Notes: generated by a model from the sequence alone, not told the origin. 64,000 nucleotides of DNA from Euglena gracilis (GCA_039621445.1 CP154954.1:63260046-63324045); one strand, 5' to 3'. Positions 31,393-42,722 are shown, counted from the stretch's first letter. Program-made: numbers and translations.

Positions 31393-31889
31393 CCCCGGCG
31401 CCTTCGGCGCCGGGGGCCCGGAAAAGGCCATTTTCAATGAAAATTTTCTGGGTCCGGCCCGGACCCCTATCCCCCCGGACACCAAACATAGCACGAACCT
31501 GGGACCCCTCCCACCTGCCCCACACCCACCTTCCAGAACTCATTTCTGACCCAAACCCTAACCCATAACCCTGGAAGAAATGACCCAAAATGGCCCAAAT
31601 GGCCGGAAATCACGACCATTTCTCCTGCCAGAGGAACCTCGTTCTGCAACTTGGTGGCAATTTGTGATGCCAAGGTTGTTCCAAAGCTCAACACGTTTCT
31701 GATTTTTTTGTGTTCCTTAGTACCACAAAAAATCCAGCTCCTGTACCTCCCCAACCCCCTTGCCACCAAACAGGTTCCTACAACCCCCTGGCAGGTGGGG
31801 GGGGTCCAGACCATGCTTGTGCTTACCGACCGGGGGGGGGGGGGTGCTATAGGGTGCCTGCCCCTAGCAGGCACACCCCCCCATGTGTG

Positions 31890-32460
31890 TGTGTGTTCAC
31901 ATTATTCCATCTGTGTGCATCCTGGATACTCACCAGGGAGAGGTCTGCATTGTCCATATGGGGTGTTGAAGCAGTGCAGTTGAAGCACAAAACCCATTTT
32001 ATGAGCATAGCCTACCGTTTTTTATATATATATATATGGTTTTGAAGTGCATTTGTTTTACAGCATTTTTCAATTTTGATTTTGCCGGGGAATGTAGACT
32101 GAAACAAAAACGGGAGGTGGTGCGATCATGTTGTCCGCTGCCTTTGGAACGCAGATGAATGGCGGTGTGCTGTACATGCTCATGACTCAGGCCACAAATT
32201 CGTCATGCCAATTGTGACTATTTTGTATTCTAGCAATCGACACAAGTAATTTGGTACGATGGACCGAGTGCTGTTGCATCGATAGGGGGGTCTGGTTTTT
32301 TTTTTGCAGAGGCCAACTGAACCTTTGAGCATTCGGGTTGTGCCCATTTTTTTCCTGCTGTTTCAAAACGTCCCGATTTATCATTTATCATCAAAGAAGC
32401 ATCTCTGAACGCTGTGGTTGCGTTCGGAGAGCGTCGCCCCCCGGCTGGCAGCAGGCAAGG
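31890..32460. other. No gene recognised
   Basis: AT-rich with a short TATA run (32021-32036). Frames are short and unbiased. Confidence 0.4.
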
Positions 32461-32467
32461 ACAGCCA

Positions 32468-32620
32468 CCGGATCCCACCGGATCCCACCGGATCCCACCG
32501 GATCCCACCGGATCCCACCGGATCCCACCGGTGTTTTTTTGACCATTTGACTAGTGGGTTCCCACCGGATCCCACCGGATCCCACCGGGTCCCACCGGAT
32601 CCCACCGGATCCCACCGGAG
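32468..32620. repeat. GGATCCCACC 10-bp tandem array
   Basis: Two blocks (32468-32532 and 32561-32618) of 10-bp GGATCCCACC units separated by 28 bases. A third block of the same unit is at 33135-33200, on the other side of family I copy 2. Confidence 0.9.
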
Positions 32621-32639
32621 ATTTTTTTTCCATGCACAG

Positions 32640-33110
32640 ATTTTTCTTCTGGATTAATGGTCCGCGTGAGAAGAATCATGTCCGAATGTGCAATTTTCAC
32701 AAATTTCCACCAGTACCCCATCTGTAGTTGACTTGCATTCTTTTTTTTGTCTGGTTTCCTGCAAATTAGCAGCTTTTTGCCTTTTTGGCCATTTTTTTTT
32801 GGCCATTTTGGACCACTTTTGGCTACTTTTGACCACCGTGGGCTGCATTTTGGCATTTTAGACCATTTTTGGCTGCTTCTGGCTATTTTTGCACATTTGT
32901 GTCCATTTTAGGCCACTTCTGACTGCTTTTTATCCACTTTTTGCCCCCTTTTGGCCATTCTTGGCCATTTTGTGCACAGATTCGGTGACCATTGGTACAG
33001 TTTTGATAAGATCTGCCGGCAAAACCAGGTGATTTGGGCCAAAAACACCGAAAATGACCAAATTCACCCAAAATGCTGTTTTATTGCAATTTTATAATTG
33101 ATGAATTCCC
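32640..33110. repeat. Family I element, copy 2
   Basis: Shares the core of 15975-16420, including GAGAAGAATCATGTCCG, CCCCATCTGTAGT and ACAGATTCGGTGACCATTGG, but sits between GGATCCCACC arrays instead of GCGGTGCCAC arrays. Confidence 0.65.
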
Positions 33111-33413
33111 GATCCCCCCCCCCCAAGGCAACCCACCGAAACCCCACCGGATCCCACCGGATCCCGCTGGATCCCACCGGACCCCACCGGAGACCAAAAA
33201 CCGGGGATGACTGTCCTTGCCTGGCTGGCAGTTCTCGGCTGGGCTTTTTTTTTGTCACTCCATTCAAGGCAACGTTCGTAAACCCCCCCCTGGGGCCGAT
33301 TTCGCCGCCCAAATAAGACGACACCTCGGGCTCTGCACTTTGCCCTTGTGAGGCGGTTTGTTTTGATTGGTCGCTGCGCTGGGTTAGGAGTCCCTGCTTA
33401 GCGCCTTTTCGGA

Positions 33414-33567
33414 CTCCCACGACAGAGGAAGGGGGAGGAAGGGACCAAGAGGGCGAAGCACAAGAAGATGGTGAGGTCCTGCTTTCCTTGCCGACTGTTC
33501 TGTTCTGGTGTGTTTGTGTGCGCGCGGGGGGTGCTTCTTACTGCGCCTTTGTTGCCGGAGTTGGCGA
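33414..33567 (+). repeat. DIRS left inverted terminal repeat
   Basis: 33474-33567 (GATGGTGAGGTCCTGCTTTC ... GCCGGAGTTGGC) is the near-perfect inverse of 37910-38005. The outer 60 bases (33414-33475) have no partner in the right repeat but are matched by the internal complementary region. Confidence 0.85.
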
Positions 33568-33780
33568 TGACGAGGCCTCCTCCGACACCTTGGTGAAGCT
33601 GAACCGTCGTGGCCCCGCCCCCCCCCCTCCCATGTTTGCTTGGTGGGGCCCCCCCCGCGATGGGGATGGTTGGCTCTCTTTGTTTTTCTGGGTGGGTGGC
33701 TGGGGTTGCTTGGTTGGGGGCCCCCTTTCTGGTTTAGATGTCTTTCTTTTTCTGCTGATTTTTTGGGCGGGGGGGTTGGG

Positions 33781-33882
33781 CTCACCATCTTCTTGTGCGT
33801 CGCCCTCTTGGTCCCGTCCTCCCCTTTCCTCTGTCGTTGGAGCCCGGGACCACTCGGGCTCCGCACGTCGAGATGGTGAGGT
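33781..33882. repeat. DIRS internal complementary region
   Basis: 33781-33842 is complementary to the left outer end 33414-33475 (CTCACCATCTTCTTGTGC ...). 33850-33882 is complementary to the right outer end 37996-38029 (CTCGGGCTCCGCAC ...). The two halves meet at CCCGGG, marking the joined ends of the circle form. Confidence 0.85.
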
Positions 33883-34079
33883 ACTGCGCACCCCCCTTTG
33901 GGCCATAATATTTTGAATTTTTGAAACGACACCGAGTCGTAAATAATGAGCTTGGAAGGCCCCAAAATTTTTCCACTGACCCAATTGCTGGACGTCTTCC
34001 ACTTGCAAACCAGCATTTTTCCACCATAAAACCCCAGCTCCTCTGGTGCTTTGGGGTTTCCAGTGGGTGGTGCCCACCC

Positions 34080-35040
34080 CCCCCTGTCAGAATTTCTCTG
34101 GTTAGGGAATTCACTCTTTCTGCTGTCAAAGGTCTTTTTCCATCCAAAGACCATAACAAGTTATTTTTGTGCCCAATCATGTGGGCTGTCCTTTCCACAT
34201 AGTCTTTCAATAAATTCCAGGGGCTTATGAGGGGGGTGTGTGGCAAAATCAAAACTTCCTCCCATCTGGGGAATTGCCCCCCTTTCCTTAGCAATAAAAT
34301 GAAAATTTTTTCTCCCACGAAACTGATTTTTCGCTGTGTCCTGGCTAAATCAACCCCCCTGTGGAGGGCCAACAGCCTCCAACAGATGATGAGTCTGTTT
34401 CTGAGCTCCTTTACAGATAGGTCTGAGAGGGGTTTGTATTTCCTGATGATGTTTTCTAAGAAATCAGTGGGGTCCCAAAAATGGGCATACTTGCAGACAT
34501 TGGAATTCCATTTCCTTTTCAATGCAGACAAAAGAGGGGAAAACATCAATGACCCAAACCCTGGGAGTAATAAAACTGCTGCATATGCATTTCGTGCAGT
34601 GTTGAGGCTGTGGACAGCGAGATCAAGGATGGCCTCAGCCATCCTGTGGACTGTGCAGTCCTGCAGGGGCACCCTTTGTGCAACAATTGGCCCACCAATG
34701 TCCTGAATGCCGAGTCATATCTCTTGGCATTTCCCAGATTTTTTATGTAAGTGTCGATACTGGACATCGAAACTTCCTGGGATTGTAATATTTGCCTGAC
34801 ACAATCAAGCAGGCCAAATTCCACCTTGGGGGGGGCATCTCCTCCCCCCAGCAATTGGTGAACAGACCCCACTGGGGGGGTACCAGTAAAACTTTGCTGC
34901 CTGGCTGCCTGATTGACATTAATTGGCGCCACCATGATGTCGAAGCCCAGTGGGGTACGATCAACAGACAATGCAGGTCTGGGTTTACCATTAACCTCTG
35001 ACCCACTGGGGAATGATGCTCCAGGGGGGGTTTGCATAAA
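34080..35040 (-). pseudogene. DIRS tyrosine-recombinase domain
   Basis: Minus frames 35037-34546 and 34672-33782 overlap and together read VSMSSIDTYIKNLGNAKRYD, SVKELRNRLIICWRLLALHR, GVDLARTQ, then LKDYVERTAHMIG and LTAERVNSLTREIL. This resembles the YR domain of DIRS elements: an R in the LLAL-x-R-x-x-DLA helix and the later Y/R-T region. A frameshift lies near 34640. The normal C-terminal catalytic Tyr was not located with confidence. Confidence 0.7.
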
Positions 35041-36400
35041 CTGGGGGGAGGTCCCTCAAGTCTGTCCTCAAGGCATCCACCAGCAAAGTGGTGGGGGTAT
35101 CGACAAACAAACTTGTGGAATTTTTTGTTGCTGGGTGTGCAAAACATATCCACCTCTGGGGTTATGTCCTTCCTGAAAAAATGAAGAATTTGGTGAACGA
35201 TGTTTGGGTTTAGGGTATAATCCCCTTGGTCCTTTTGCTCCCTGGTCAGGGAGTCTGCCAATTGCTCCTTTGTGGGAACCCAGACCACCTGCAAATTTAT
35301 TTGCTTTTCTTGGCAATGATACAGTAGGGGTTTTAAAATAGAATTGAGCTAGGGCTTTTTTCCTCCCCACTTTGTTAAATAACTCACAGCCACCTGGCTG
35401 TCGACATGAAGCACAATTGTTTGCTTTGGCTTGGCCAGTGCTTTTACAGTTTCCACTGCAGCTTGCAACTCTTTTTGGTTGATATGAAGGACATGCAGGT
35501 CCCTCCAAAAATCCTGCACCTTTTGGCCTGATTCCTTGTACAGCCCCCCCCCCCATTGCCAGGTGCTGCTGTCTGAAAAGAGTTCCTGAGAGGCCTGGGA
35601 TTGAAATGCCCTGCCAACCCCTGGCTGTAAAAACGTTTTTATCTCCACAATTTGATCTTTGACTCCCTGAGGAATGGTCAGGGTGTGGTCACAACCCCAC
35701 TTGGTGTGCAAATCCACCATTTTGCAAAGTTGATCTGTCAGAATTCTGAGAAATGGCATGGAGACTAAATAGCTTCTGACCTGCCCCACAATGGAGCTGA
35801 GTTTTCTGCAGCTCATTTTTTGTGCTGTGAGCACCTTGCCTAGCTCCTTTCTCAAGGATTTTAATTTTTCCTGAGGAATCCGCAGTTGGCCTTTTTTCAA
35901 ATTGATCGACTGGCCCAAACGCTTTATTTCCTGAGTGGGCTCAAAACATGATTTGGGGAGGTTTAATCTGAAACCTGCCAGTAAAAGGTCCTGTTGCATT
36001 TCTACCAAATGTTGGGCTGCTGTCTGTTTGCTGGGGGCTAACAGCAAAATGCCGTCGAGGTAGATGAAAACCACCTTTCCCTCCTTTCTCCATTTCCTTT
36101 CCCAGACTCTCATGAGAGCCATAAATTTCTGTGGCAGGCTGCTTATACCAAAGCATGCAGCTTGAAACTGCCAAGTTTCCCGCCCCCACCTGCGTACAAA
36201 CATGTTTTTCTAGGCTGCTGTGCAGTTTTAAGTGGAAATAAGCATCTTTCAGATGTATTCTTCCACAGAACCAACCTTTTCTTAGATATGGGAAGATGTT
36301 TCCCATGTGTTCCAATCTGAACTTCTGGGGTGAAACGGAGATTTAACTGTCGACATCTGAAATCAGTCTTTCTTTGGTCCTTTCCCCTTCTTTTTTGGAA
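35040..36400 (-). pseudogene. DIRS reverse transcriptase-RNase H
   Basis: In order on the minus strand: CRQLN, WFCGRIHLKDAYFHLKLH, WQFQAACFGISSLPQKFMAL, FIYLDGILLLAPSKQ, a long RT thumb, RNase H (LFSDSSTWQWGGGL; HVDSQVAVSYL) and WVPTKEQLADSLTREQ. This is the Ty3/DIRS-like RT-RH order. Frameshifts lie near 36340, 36310, 36190 and 35350. The catalytic YLDD is YLDG (codon 36053-36051), so the polymerase would be inactive even without the shifts. Downstream, EVDMFCTPSNKK is also typical of DIRS proteins. Confidence 0.85.
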
Positions 36401-37770
36401 ATGATGAAATAAGGGACAAAATGTTTTGCCTCCTGTGGGGGGATCTGCCTGGTTGCCCCTGCACATTCGTATTCTCTCAGAATTTTCTGGGCTGTCAATA
36501 TTTCTTGGGTGGTTTTGAAGGGAACTTTTAAGGACATTTGAGGGGGGAGGGAAAGATCTGCCATAACCCCCTCCCTTATCAGGTTTAATACCTCTCTGCT
36601 GGCACCTGCTTTGACCCAATGGGGAAGGCTGGCCTGCAGGGCCTTGTAAAAAGGCACCCCTGGGTGTAACGTGTCTGGGGATTCCCCAGGCCCCATCACT
36701 GGGGTCTTTTCCCCTGGGTGCGCCATCACTGGGGCTGCAGCTGGCCCTGCCATAGGGCTTTCCAAGGACAGGCTTTCCCCCTGATTTTGAATGATGAGGG
36801 AAGGTCTGTGTCTGCAGTGGGGTGGTACATACAAAGCTGGGGTGTCTGGGCTGATTATCTTCTGGGGGGGCCCTGTTGCAGCCAATCTTGAGCCTCCCCC
36901 CCAAGGGCTGATGTGGTGATCTTGAATCATATATTGGCCCCCATTGGCCTCCTGATTTTGATTGAAATGGACTGCCCTGGCCTTGAGGTCTTGATTCCTC
37001 CACTGGCCGCCATTAGCCTCTTGATTCTGCATACAATGGCCTCCATTGGCATTCTGTCCCTGAAGGGGGGGCTGCTTGCTGCATTGACTGACAGCTCCTG
37101 AGGGATTTATGTTTGAGACAGCTGTGGGGTAAGGTGGACATGCCTTTCCCCTGGGGCAAGTTTGCAGCATTTGCATCTGGCTTTCATAGCCTTGCAGCTG
37201 GCCGCCATGCCCTTGATGATGGCTGCCATAGCCTTGCAGCTGGGCTCCATGCCCTTGATGATGGCTGCCATAGCCTTGTTGGAAAGGGTCGCCATGCCCT
37301 TGATGCAGTCAATTTCCCCTTGGTATGTTCCCCCTGGGTGGGGGGTGATGATGTGAAAATGGGGGGGTGGTCTTCCAGACCTGTCTACCCATTTCTGTCC
37401 CTCTGGGCTGTGGGCTGCTGGTGTCTTTGTCTCCTCGACTTTCGGGCCACCAATGTCCAGGGTCCATGGCCGTCGTCGAACTGGAATTGAAAATTATTCG
37501 GGAAATTGGAAGGTGGGGGGTTGCGACGGCCACGGACTGGTGCTCCGCTCCTGCTCTGTCATCGTCTCCAGCGCCTGCTGCTCTTCCACTCTTCTCCACT
37601 TCAGGTTTCTTCCTTGAAACTCCTTGTAACGCTGCTTGACTTTCCATGTTGCTTGCTCCGGCGCCTGCTGGAACTCCATCTTCTCCAGCTTCTGCTGCCT
37701 TCGCAGGGGTTCTTTGTTGCTCTGCTGCGCCGTTGGACTCCAGGTATGTTGCACCTTTCATGGAAATCAA
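36343..37770 (-). pseudogene. DIRS gag-like 5' region
   Basis: Minus frames 37770-37309 and 37176-36343 are Gln, Asn and Gly rich (QNQEANGGQ repeated three times). At 37195-37300 a 40-45 bp tandem unit encodes repeated KAMAAIIKGM. The second frame runs on into the RT start (HFVPYFIISKKEG). No zinc knuckle is clear. Confidence 0.55.
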
Positions 37771-37909
37771 ATTTTTTCTTCCGGCGCTTTTCGTTATCGT
37801 CTGAATTGCTCTTCCTCCTCTGTATTGATTGGATGCTGTGCTGAACGTTGTTGAACTCGTTGAGTTGAAATTCTTTCTCCTTGTGGTCGAAGGGCAGAAT
37901 TAGCAATCA

Positions 37910-38030
37910 GCCAACTCCGGCAACAAAAAGCAGTAGAAGCACCCCCCGCGCACACACAAACACACCAGAACAGAACAGCCGGCAAGGAAAGCAGGACCTC
38001 ACCATCTCGAAGTGCGGAGCCCGAATGGTC
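37910..38030 (-). repeat. DIRS right inverted terminal repeat
   Basis: Inverse of 33474-33567. Its outer end CGGAGCCCGAATGGT is matched in the internal complementary region. CTTTTCG at 38030-38036 also occurs just outside the left end (33405-33411). Confidence 0.8.
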
Positions 38031-38242
38031 TTTTCGCCGGAGCTGGCTGAGTCTTAATTTGCCCTTCGACAACCCAGAAGAAGGGAACTTCAATTCGAGA
38101 ACTTTTGAAATTGAATTTGCAATAGTCAAGTCAATTGCATTCTCCGGAAGTTGACGCTCGTAAAGAATATCAAATCAGAATTTGTTGGCATATTCAAGGT
38201 TTCAATGAAAATGCAATTGCCAATAACAAGAGCTGACTGCCG

Positions 38243-38566
38243 CTACAGCTTGACGACCTGACGGCGCGGTGAAACCGTGGCGACCCTCGCACTCCCTCGA
38301 GGCAGACCGACAAGGGCGGAAGGGATACCGAGGGCGAAGCACAAAGACCTTGCGAGGGAAACTTCCTTTGGGGAAGGGGCAGCCACAGTCGCGCCGTCAG
38401 GTTGTACAGCTGCTGCTGCTTCTGATGCTCCCTCTTGAAGTTCTCCAGCGCTGGTCGTCTTGGAAATTGCATCTTTCATTGAAATCTTCAAAAACTTTAC
38501 AAAAAATAACTTTGCGCTTTGGCACGAGTTTCTTAATTTTTTGTAATTCAACATGTGGGTGACCAT
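38243..38566 (-). pseudogene. Possible second DIRS/gag fragment
   Basis: A 107-codon minus frame contains FLKISMKDAISKTTSAGELQ. The ISMK word recurs in the gag-like frame at 37770. GGGCGAAGCACAA at about 38331 echoes the DIRS left end. Possibly an older, truncated relative next to the complete element. Confidence 0.3.
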
Positions 38567-38611
38567 TGCCGCACTTGCACAATGATAACAACATATGTGT
38601 CAACATGTGTT

Positions 38612-39013
38612 TCCATTGTGCCAAAGCGCAATGGGCAGGCTTATGAAGAATGGAAATTTAAGAGTTACCTTGTGCCAAAGCGCAATAGAAATACAATTTT
38701 TATAAATTTATGTTGGCGTGTGAGTTGCGCCGAAGCGCAATGTAACTGCTTGAAACTTATCTCGCAATGCAGGGAGAGAACGGCCCTGGTAGAGTATGAA
38801 CACCAGAGGGGATAGAGCACAAAATGTAGGACATGGAGACGGAAGCCTACTTTCGGTCACGTTGCGTTACAATTGGTCAACATTGCGCTTCGGCGCAACA
38901 CCCACGCTGCTTTTACTGTTTTAAAATTGTATTTCTATTGCGCTTTGGCGCAATGTAACTCTTAAATTTTCGTTTTACATAAGCCTGCCCATTGCGCTTT
39001 GGCGCAATGGGCA
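38612..39013. repeat. Foldback element 1 bounded by GCGC palindromes
   Basis: Arm 38612-38745 is the inverse of 38885-39013 (shared words CCCATTGCGC, GGCAGGCTTATG, AATTTAAGAGTTAC, AGAAATACAATTTT). Each arm carries three copies of the palindrome TTGCGC(C)AAAGCGCAA or TTGCGCTTYGGCGCAA. The spacer is about 140 bp. No coding. Confidence 0.75.
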
Positions 39014-39861
39014 CCAATTTTTAATTTCTTATTTTCATCACTGTGGGTGGAGAGAGCAGTCCTGGAAGCATCTCATTACCAGGGCGGACAGAGCTAAGGT
39101 GGAGGGAAACCTTGCCTGGGACAGGAAGCCAACCTCCTGGTGTGTGAAAGCAACCACCAACTGCTTCATACCCAAACATCTCTTGTCCTGGGCGTTGTGA
39201 GCCCAAAGGCCAGTGCCGGAGGTTCCTCCCACGTGCCTCGCAGTTAAGCGTGCCTGAGGGACCCTTCTTTTTGGCCGAGTTTTGAAAGTCGAAAAACTTG
39301 TGTTTGGAAAAGAACAGGTGCCAGATGAACCCTGGGAATCACAGCCGAGGAAACAGTTTTGGGTGCCGAAAAAGTGTTTTAAAGAAGCTCGTCACCCCCC
39401 TTTCCTCACCCAGGATTTGAAGCACACAACTTTGGGATCAGCGAATGGAATTGAGAAATTGAAAGGGTCCATCATCAACGGCAGAGAAGGGAGAAAATTC
39501 TGACACACCCCTTTTTCGGTAATTTGCAACCCACCAGACAGCCACATGCAACTGGGCAGATGGAGGGCATTGTTCAGCCGAAAAAGGTCTTTCTGTCAAC
39601 ATCCCAAAAAAAACCCCACTTTGTGCACTGAGTGCAAGGTCACTCAGGCTCCACAGCCCACCGCCCACAATTCGTCTTATCGTAACAGCCACTTCCTCCC
39701 CAGCGCCTGAATAGTTCAAAAGCACCAACCGAGCTTCTGGCACAGCAGCGCTCAAACCCCCCTCATCATTCTCCTCTATCACCCACCTTCTCACACAGCA
39801 CGACTGCATTCAAATGCATCTGCCATTTGGAAGGACATTGCGCTTAAGCACAAATGTTTTA

Positions 39862-40262
39862 CCTTGCGCTTAAGCGCAATGTAAAACATTTGCGCTTAAG
39901 CGCAATGTATAACAGAATCCCCTGAGCTCATGGGAGTCCCTCTGATGTGTTACGGAGTGTCGGGGGCCCCTCTGTGCACGGCCAGTGTGCGGGCTTGGTG
40001 AGGAAATACATTGCGCCACAGCGCAAACCATCATACAAAAAAATGAGAAGTGCAAACAGGCGGCTGACGTGTAATCTGAATGAACAAGCAGTGCATTATG
40101 TAGGCATGTTCATTGCGCTTCAGCGCAATGTATTTCCTCACCAAGCCCTGACTCTGGCCGTGACGAGAGGGGCCCCGACACACCGTAACACATCAGAGGG
40201 ACTCCCATAAGCTCAGGGGCTTCTGCTATATATTGCGCTTAAGCGCAAGGTAAAACTATTGC
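39862..40262. repeat. Foldback element 2 bounded by GCGC palindromes
   Basis: Arm 39867-40026 is the inverse of 40108-40258 (CCTGAGCTCATGGGAGTCCC versus its complement; CTTGGTGAGGAAATACATTG). TTGCGCTTAAGCGCAA occurs at both outer ends, and a TTGCGC...GCGCAA palindrome at the inner end of each arm. The spacer is about 80 bp. Confidence 0.75.
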
Positions 40263-40403
40263 GCAGGGACAGGTCCCTGGGCTTGCCCTCAATCCCCCCA
40301 CCCCCCCCCACCTGGGTGGTTTCCGCTGTACCGCCCCTCGCACTTTAAGCACCCAGGGATCACAACTCTGTGACATGCCGTTTTTTCCAACTTTTCACAA
40401 CGT

Positions 40404-40826
40404 GTGTGTAGAGTCCACCCTCTGGATGCCTCAGCAGCCACCCTTCAGACACACATCGCAGAGCCCAAAAAAAGCAACAAAAGGGCCAAATTACACCCAG
40501 CCTGTGTAGCACCATCCGGGGAACACAGTCAAGGCTTCAAAAACGAGGGACTCGCAACGGGGGTTTTGGCCCTTTTTTGGGAAAATTCACGTGTCCCGGC
40601 GGACAAACCCAGGGTTTTGCACCTTTTTCAAAATGGTGCCACCAAAATTGGGCCTGTTCCCCGGGTTCCAACATCGGCAAATGATGCACACGCCACCGTG
40701 GAGGGCCTCCATGGAGCCAGAGGGTCAAAAGGGTGGGTTCTACCGCTGGTTTCAAAAAGTTCGGAAATTTGTGCCAAAGCGCAAGCTAAAAATCAAAACC
40801 TTAAGTGCGAGTTTGGCCGCCTAAGT
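40404..40826 (+). other. Unassigned ORF upstream of family A
   Basis: The frame opens MCRVHPLDASAATLQTHIAE and stays open for 261 codons, the last part running through family A. No bias or family. It ends near a TTAAGTGCGAGTTTGGCCGC motif that recurs at 45583. Confidence 0.2.
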
Positions 40827-40885
40827 CCGTGTCTTAGGGTGGGGTCAGACCCCCCCGCTTCCCATCTATCTCTGTACAGCAGGGA

Positions 40886-41190
40886 ATTTCTTAAACCGGA
40901 GGGTACCCTACCCCCGGGGGGGGGGGGGTCCAGCCAGCCAGCAGCTCAAATTCAGCCAGCAGCCCAAATTCGGGCTGGGAGCCCCCCCCCCCGGGGGTCG
41001 ACTGAAATAAAGTCGGGTCCAGCCCGGCCGGAGGCCGGGCCAGCCGGCTGCAGGCTGGCCAGCCAACTGGGCTGCCCAGCTCACCTATCCATGCATTTTT
41101 CCCCCTCATCAAAGCTTCCTCCATCACAGCCCCCCAGCCTTGATCTAGCTCTATCCATCAAATTGTCGAAAATGGCAAAAACGTGTTAGA
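40886..41190 (-). repeat. Family A element, copy 3
   Basis: Inverse of 21425-21706 (GTCGACTGAAATAAAGTCGG, CCAGCTCACCTATCCATGC, ATCTAGCTCTATCCATC). A CCAGCCAGCAGC block follows at 41263-41340 beside G runs at 41378-41413. Confidence 0.7.
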
Positions 41191-41481
41191 AATTTTTGTT
41201 TTTCACCGACCCAGCCCAGCCCAGCCCCCTCCAGCCCCGGACCCCCCACCCCCCCCCGGGGGGGGTCCAGCCAGCAGCTCATTTCCAGCCAGCAGCCTTT
41301 TTGCCAGCCAGAGGCTGGACCCCCCCCCCGGGGTCCTTAAGAAATTCCCTGCTGTACAGAGGGCCAGCGAGCCAGGGAGGGGGGGGGGAATAAGCGGGGG
41401 GGGGGGGGGGGGGGTATGACACGTTTTCTGATGGCTTGGGAATTTTTCAACATGAAAAATGTTGAAGAAAGTCATAAACAG

Positions 41482-41960
41482 AAGAACATTCTCCCCCATG
41501 GTAAGAGATTGAGCTCAGCCCTGGTAGCACGCAAGATGAACTGGTACGACTTGTGGTCCAAAGGCTCATTGAACGAAAAGGCTGCCAAACCAATTGGGTG
41601 GTGACGAAGTCGTTCAAGCAGCACCTCATCCCCCCAAATGATGGCCGCCAAATCAGACCTGCCCCTGGGGGCAAAGCAAACAAGGCAGAGATTCAGACAT
41701 TCGCATGGAAGAGTTCATCGGAAAGCCTGGGGCCAATGAAAATGAAATAAGGCCACTTTAAACAAAATGTGCATTTTGTCGGCTTATTTTGAGGAGGAAA
41801 TGGTTGCCCGGATAAAAGCAAACTCCCCGAATGATATGCCCAGGCTTCCCAAGGTGCCTAATTGGGGGGAGGGCATACTGGGCACAGGAGTGAAGAGAAG
41901 TGTCAGGCAGGCACATGGCGGTGTCCATTGGATCCTTCAACCGGCCTCAGGCAGCCCTTA
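41482..41960 (+). pseudogene. Decayed coding-like region, unknown family
   Basis: Shifting plus frames read VVQRLIERKGCQTNWVVTKS, then FKQHLIPPNDGRQIRP, then YFEEEMVARIKANSPNDMPR. They look protein-like but are broken by stops. Possibly a transposon protein relic. Confidence 0.25.
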
Positions 41961-42659
41961 GCCACGCTGCGCCAAGTAGTCCACCACCTGGAAGCTCACC
42001 TTGCCATTCTTGATGTGCGGGGCAAGCGGGGAAGAGCAGGAGAGGCTGGCGTGCCAGTGGGGGGCAGAGGCCCGGGGGGAAGGGGAAAAGGGAGCCGGAA
42101 TGCAGGAAAACGATGGCTAACCGTCCCCGTCCCGTCCCCCTCAATGCCAAATTCCCACTTCATCACTTGGCAGCCCAAGGTCAGTCTCTGGGAGGCAGTC
42201 CCTGTCATCATTCAGCCAGGGAAAAAAATTCAAACCCACTCTCTCTCTCTCTCTATCGGTAATGCAAGGGCTTTTGGCCATTATTTCAGACATTGCAGAG
42301 AGCACACAGAGCGTATCACAAGTTATTTTGATTTTTTCGTAACTCCACGGCTAGCCCGACTTATGGCCGTTTTATAGCGGGGTCAAAAACTTGCTGTTTT
42401 CGAAATATCTTCAAAATGGCCAATGAAAAGAAATCACTGGGGACCTAAAATAAGGCTGGTGACCACACTTGTAGTTAGTGCGACTGGAAAACCATGACTC
42501 GACCATGGCCAAGAAGGGTATGAGGCAAAGCGTTGGTTTTGCCACAGGCCCAGGCAGGCGCCCTGTTCCATTCTCTTCTTCATCGCACTGATAGAACTGT
42601 TGGGTGCTGCACTGCTGCTGAAACTTGCGTTGTGCACCATGGCAAAAAAAAAAAAACGC

Positions 42660-42722
42660 GCCGCGACGCAATAAATTTTGCTTGTTCCGCGACCGCAACA
42701 GAAAAAAAAATTGCGTCGCGGC
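42660..42722. repeat. 13-bp perfect inverted repeat
   Basis: GCCGCGACGCAAT (42660-42672) and ATTGCGTCGCGGC (42710-42722) with a 37-base loop. Its strand and role are unknown. Confidence 0.7.

Larger units (their letters stand above)
33414..38030 (-). mobile_element. DIRS-type tyrosine-recombinase retrotransposon, inactive
   Basis: About 4.6 kb. Read on the minus strand it holds a Gln/Asn-rich gag-like region (37770-36400), reverse transcriptase with RNase H (about 36400-35150) and a tyrosine-recombinase-like domain (about 34670-34080). Related but unequal inverted terminal repeats (33414-33567, 37910-38030) and an internal complementary region (33781-33882) matching both outer ends are diagnostic of DIRS elements, which integrate through a circular intermediate using a recombinase instead of an integrase. 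At least three frameshifts and a YLDG active site show it is dead. Confidence 0.85.
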
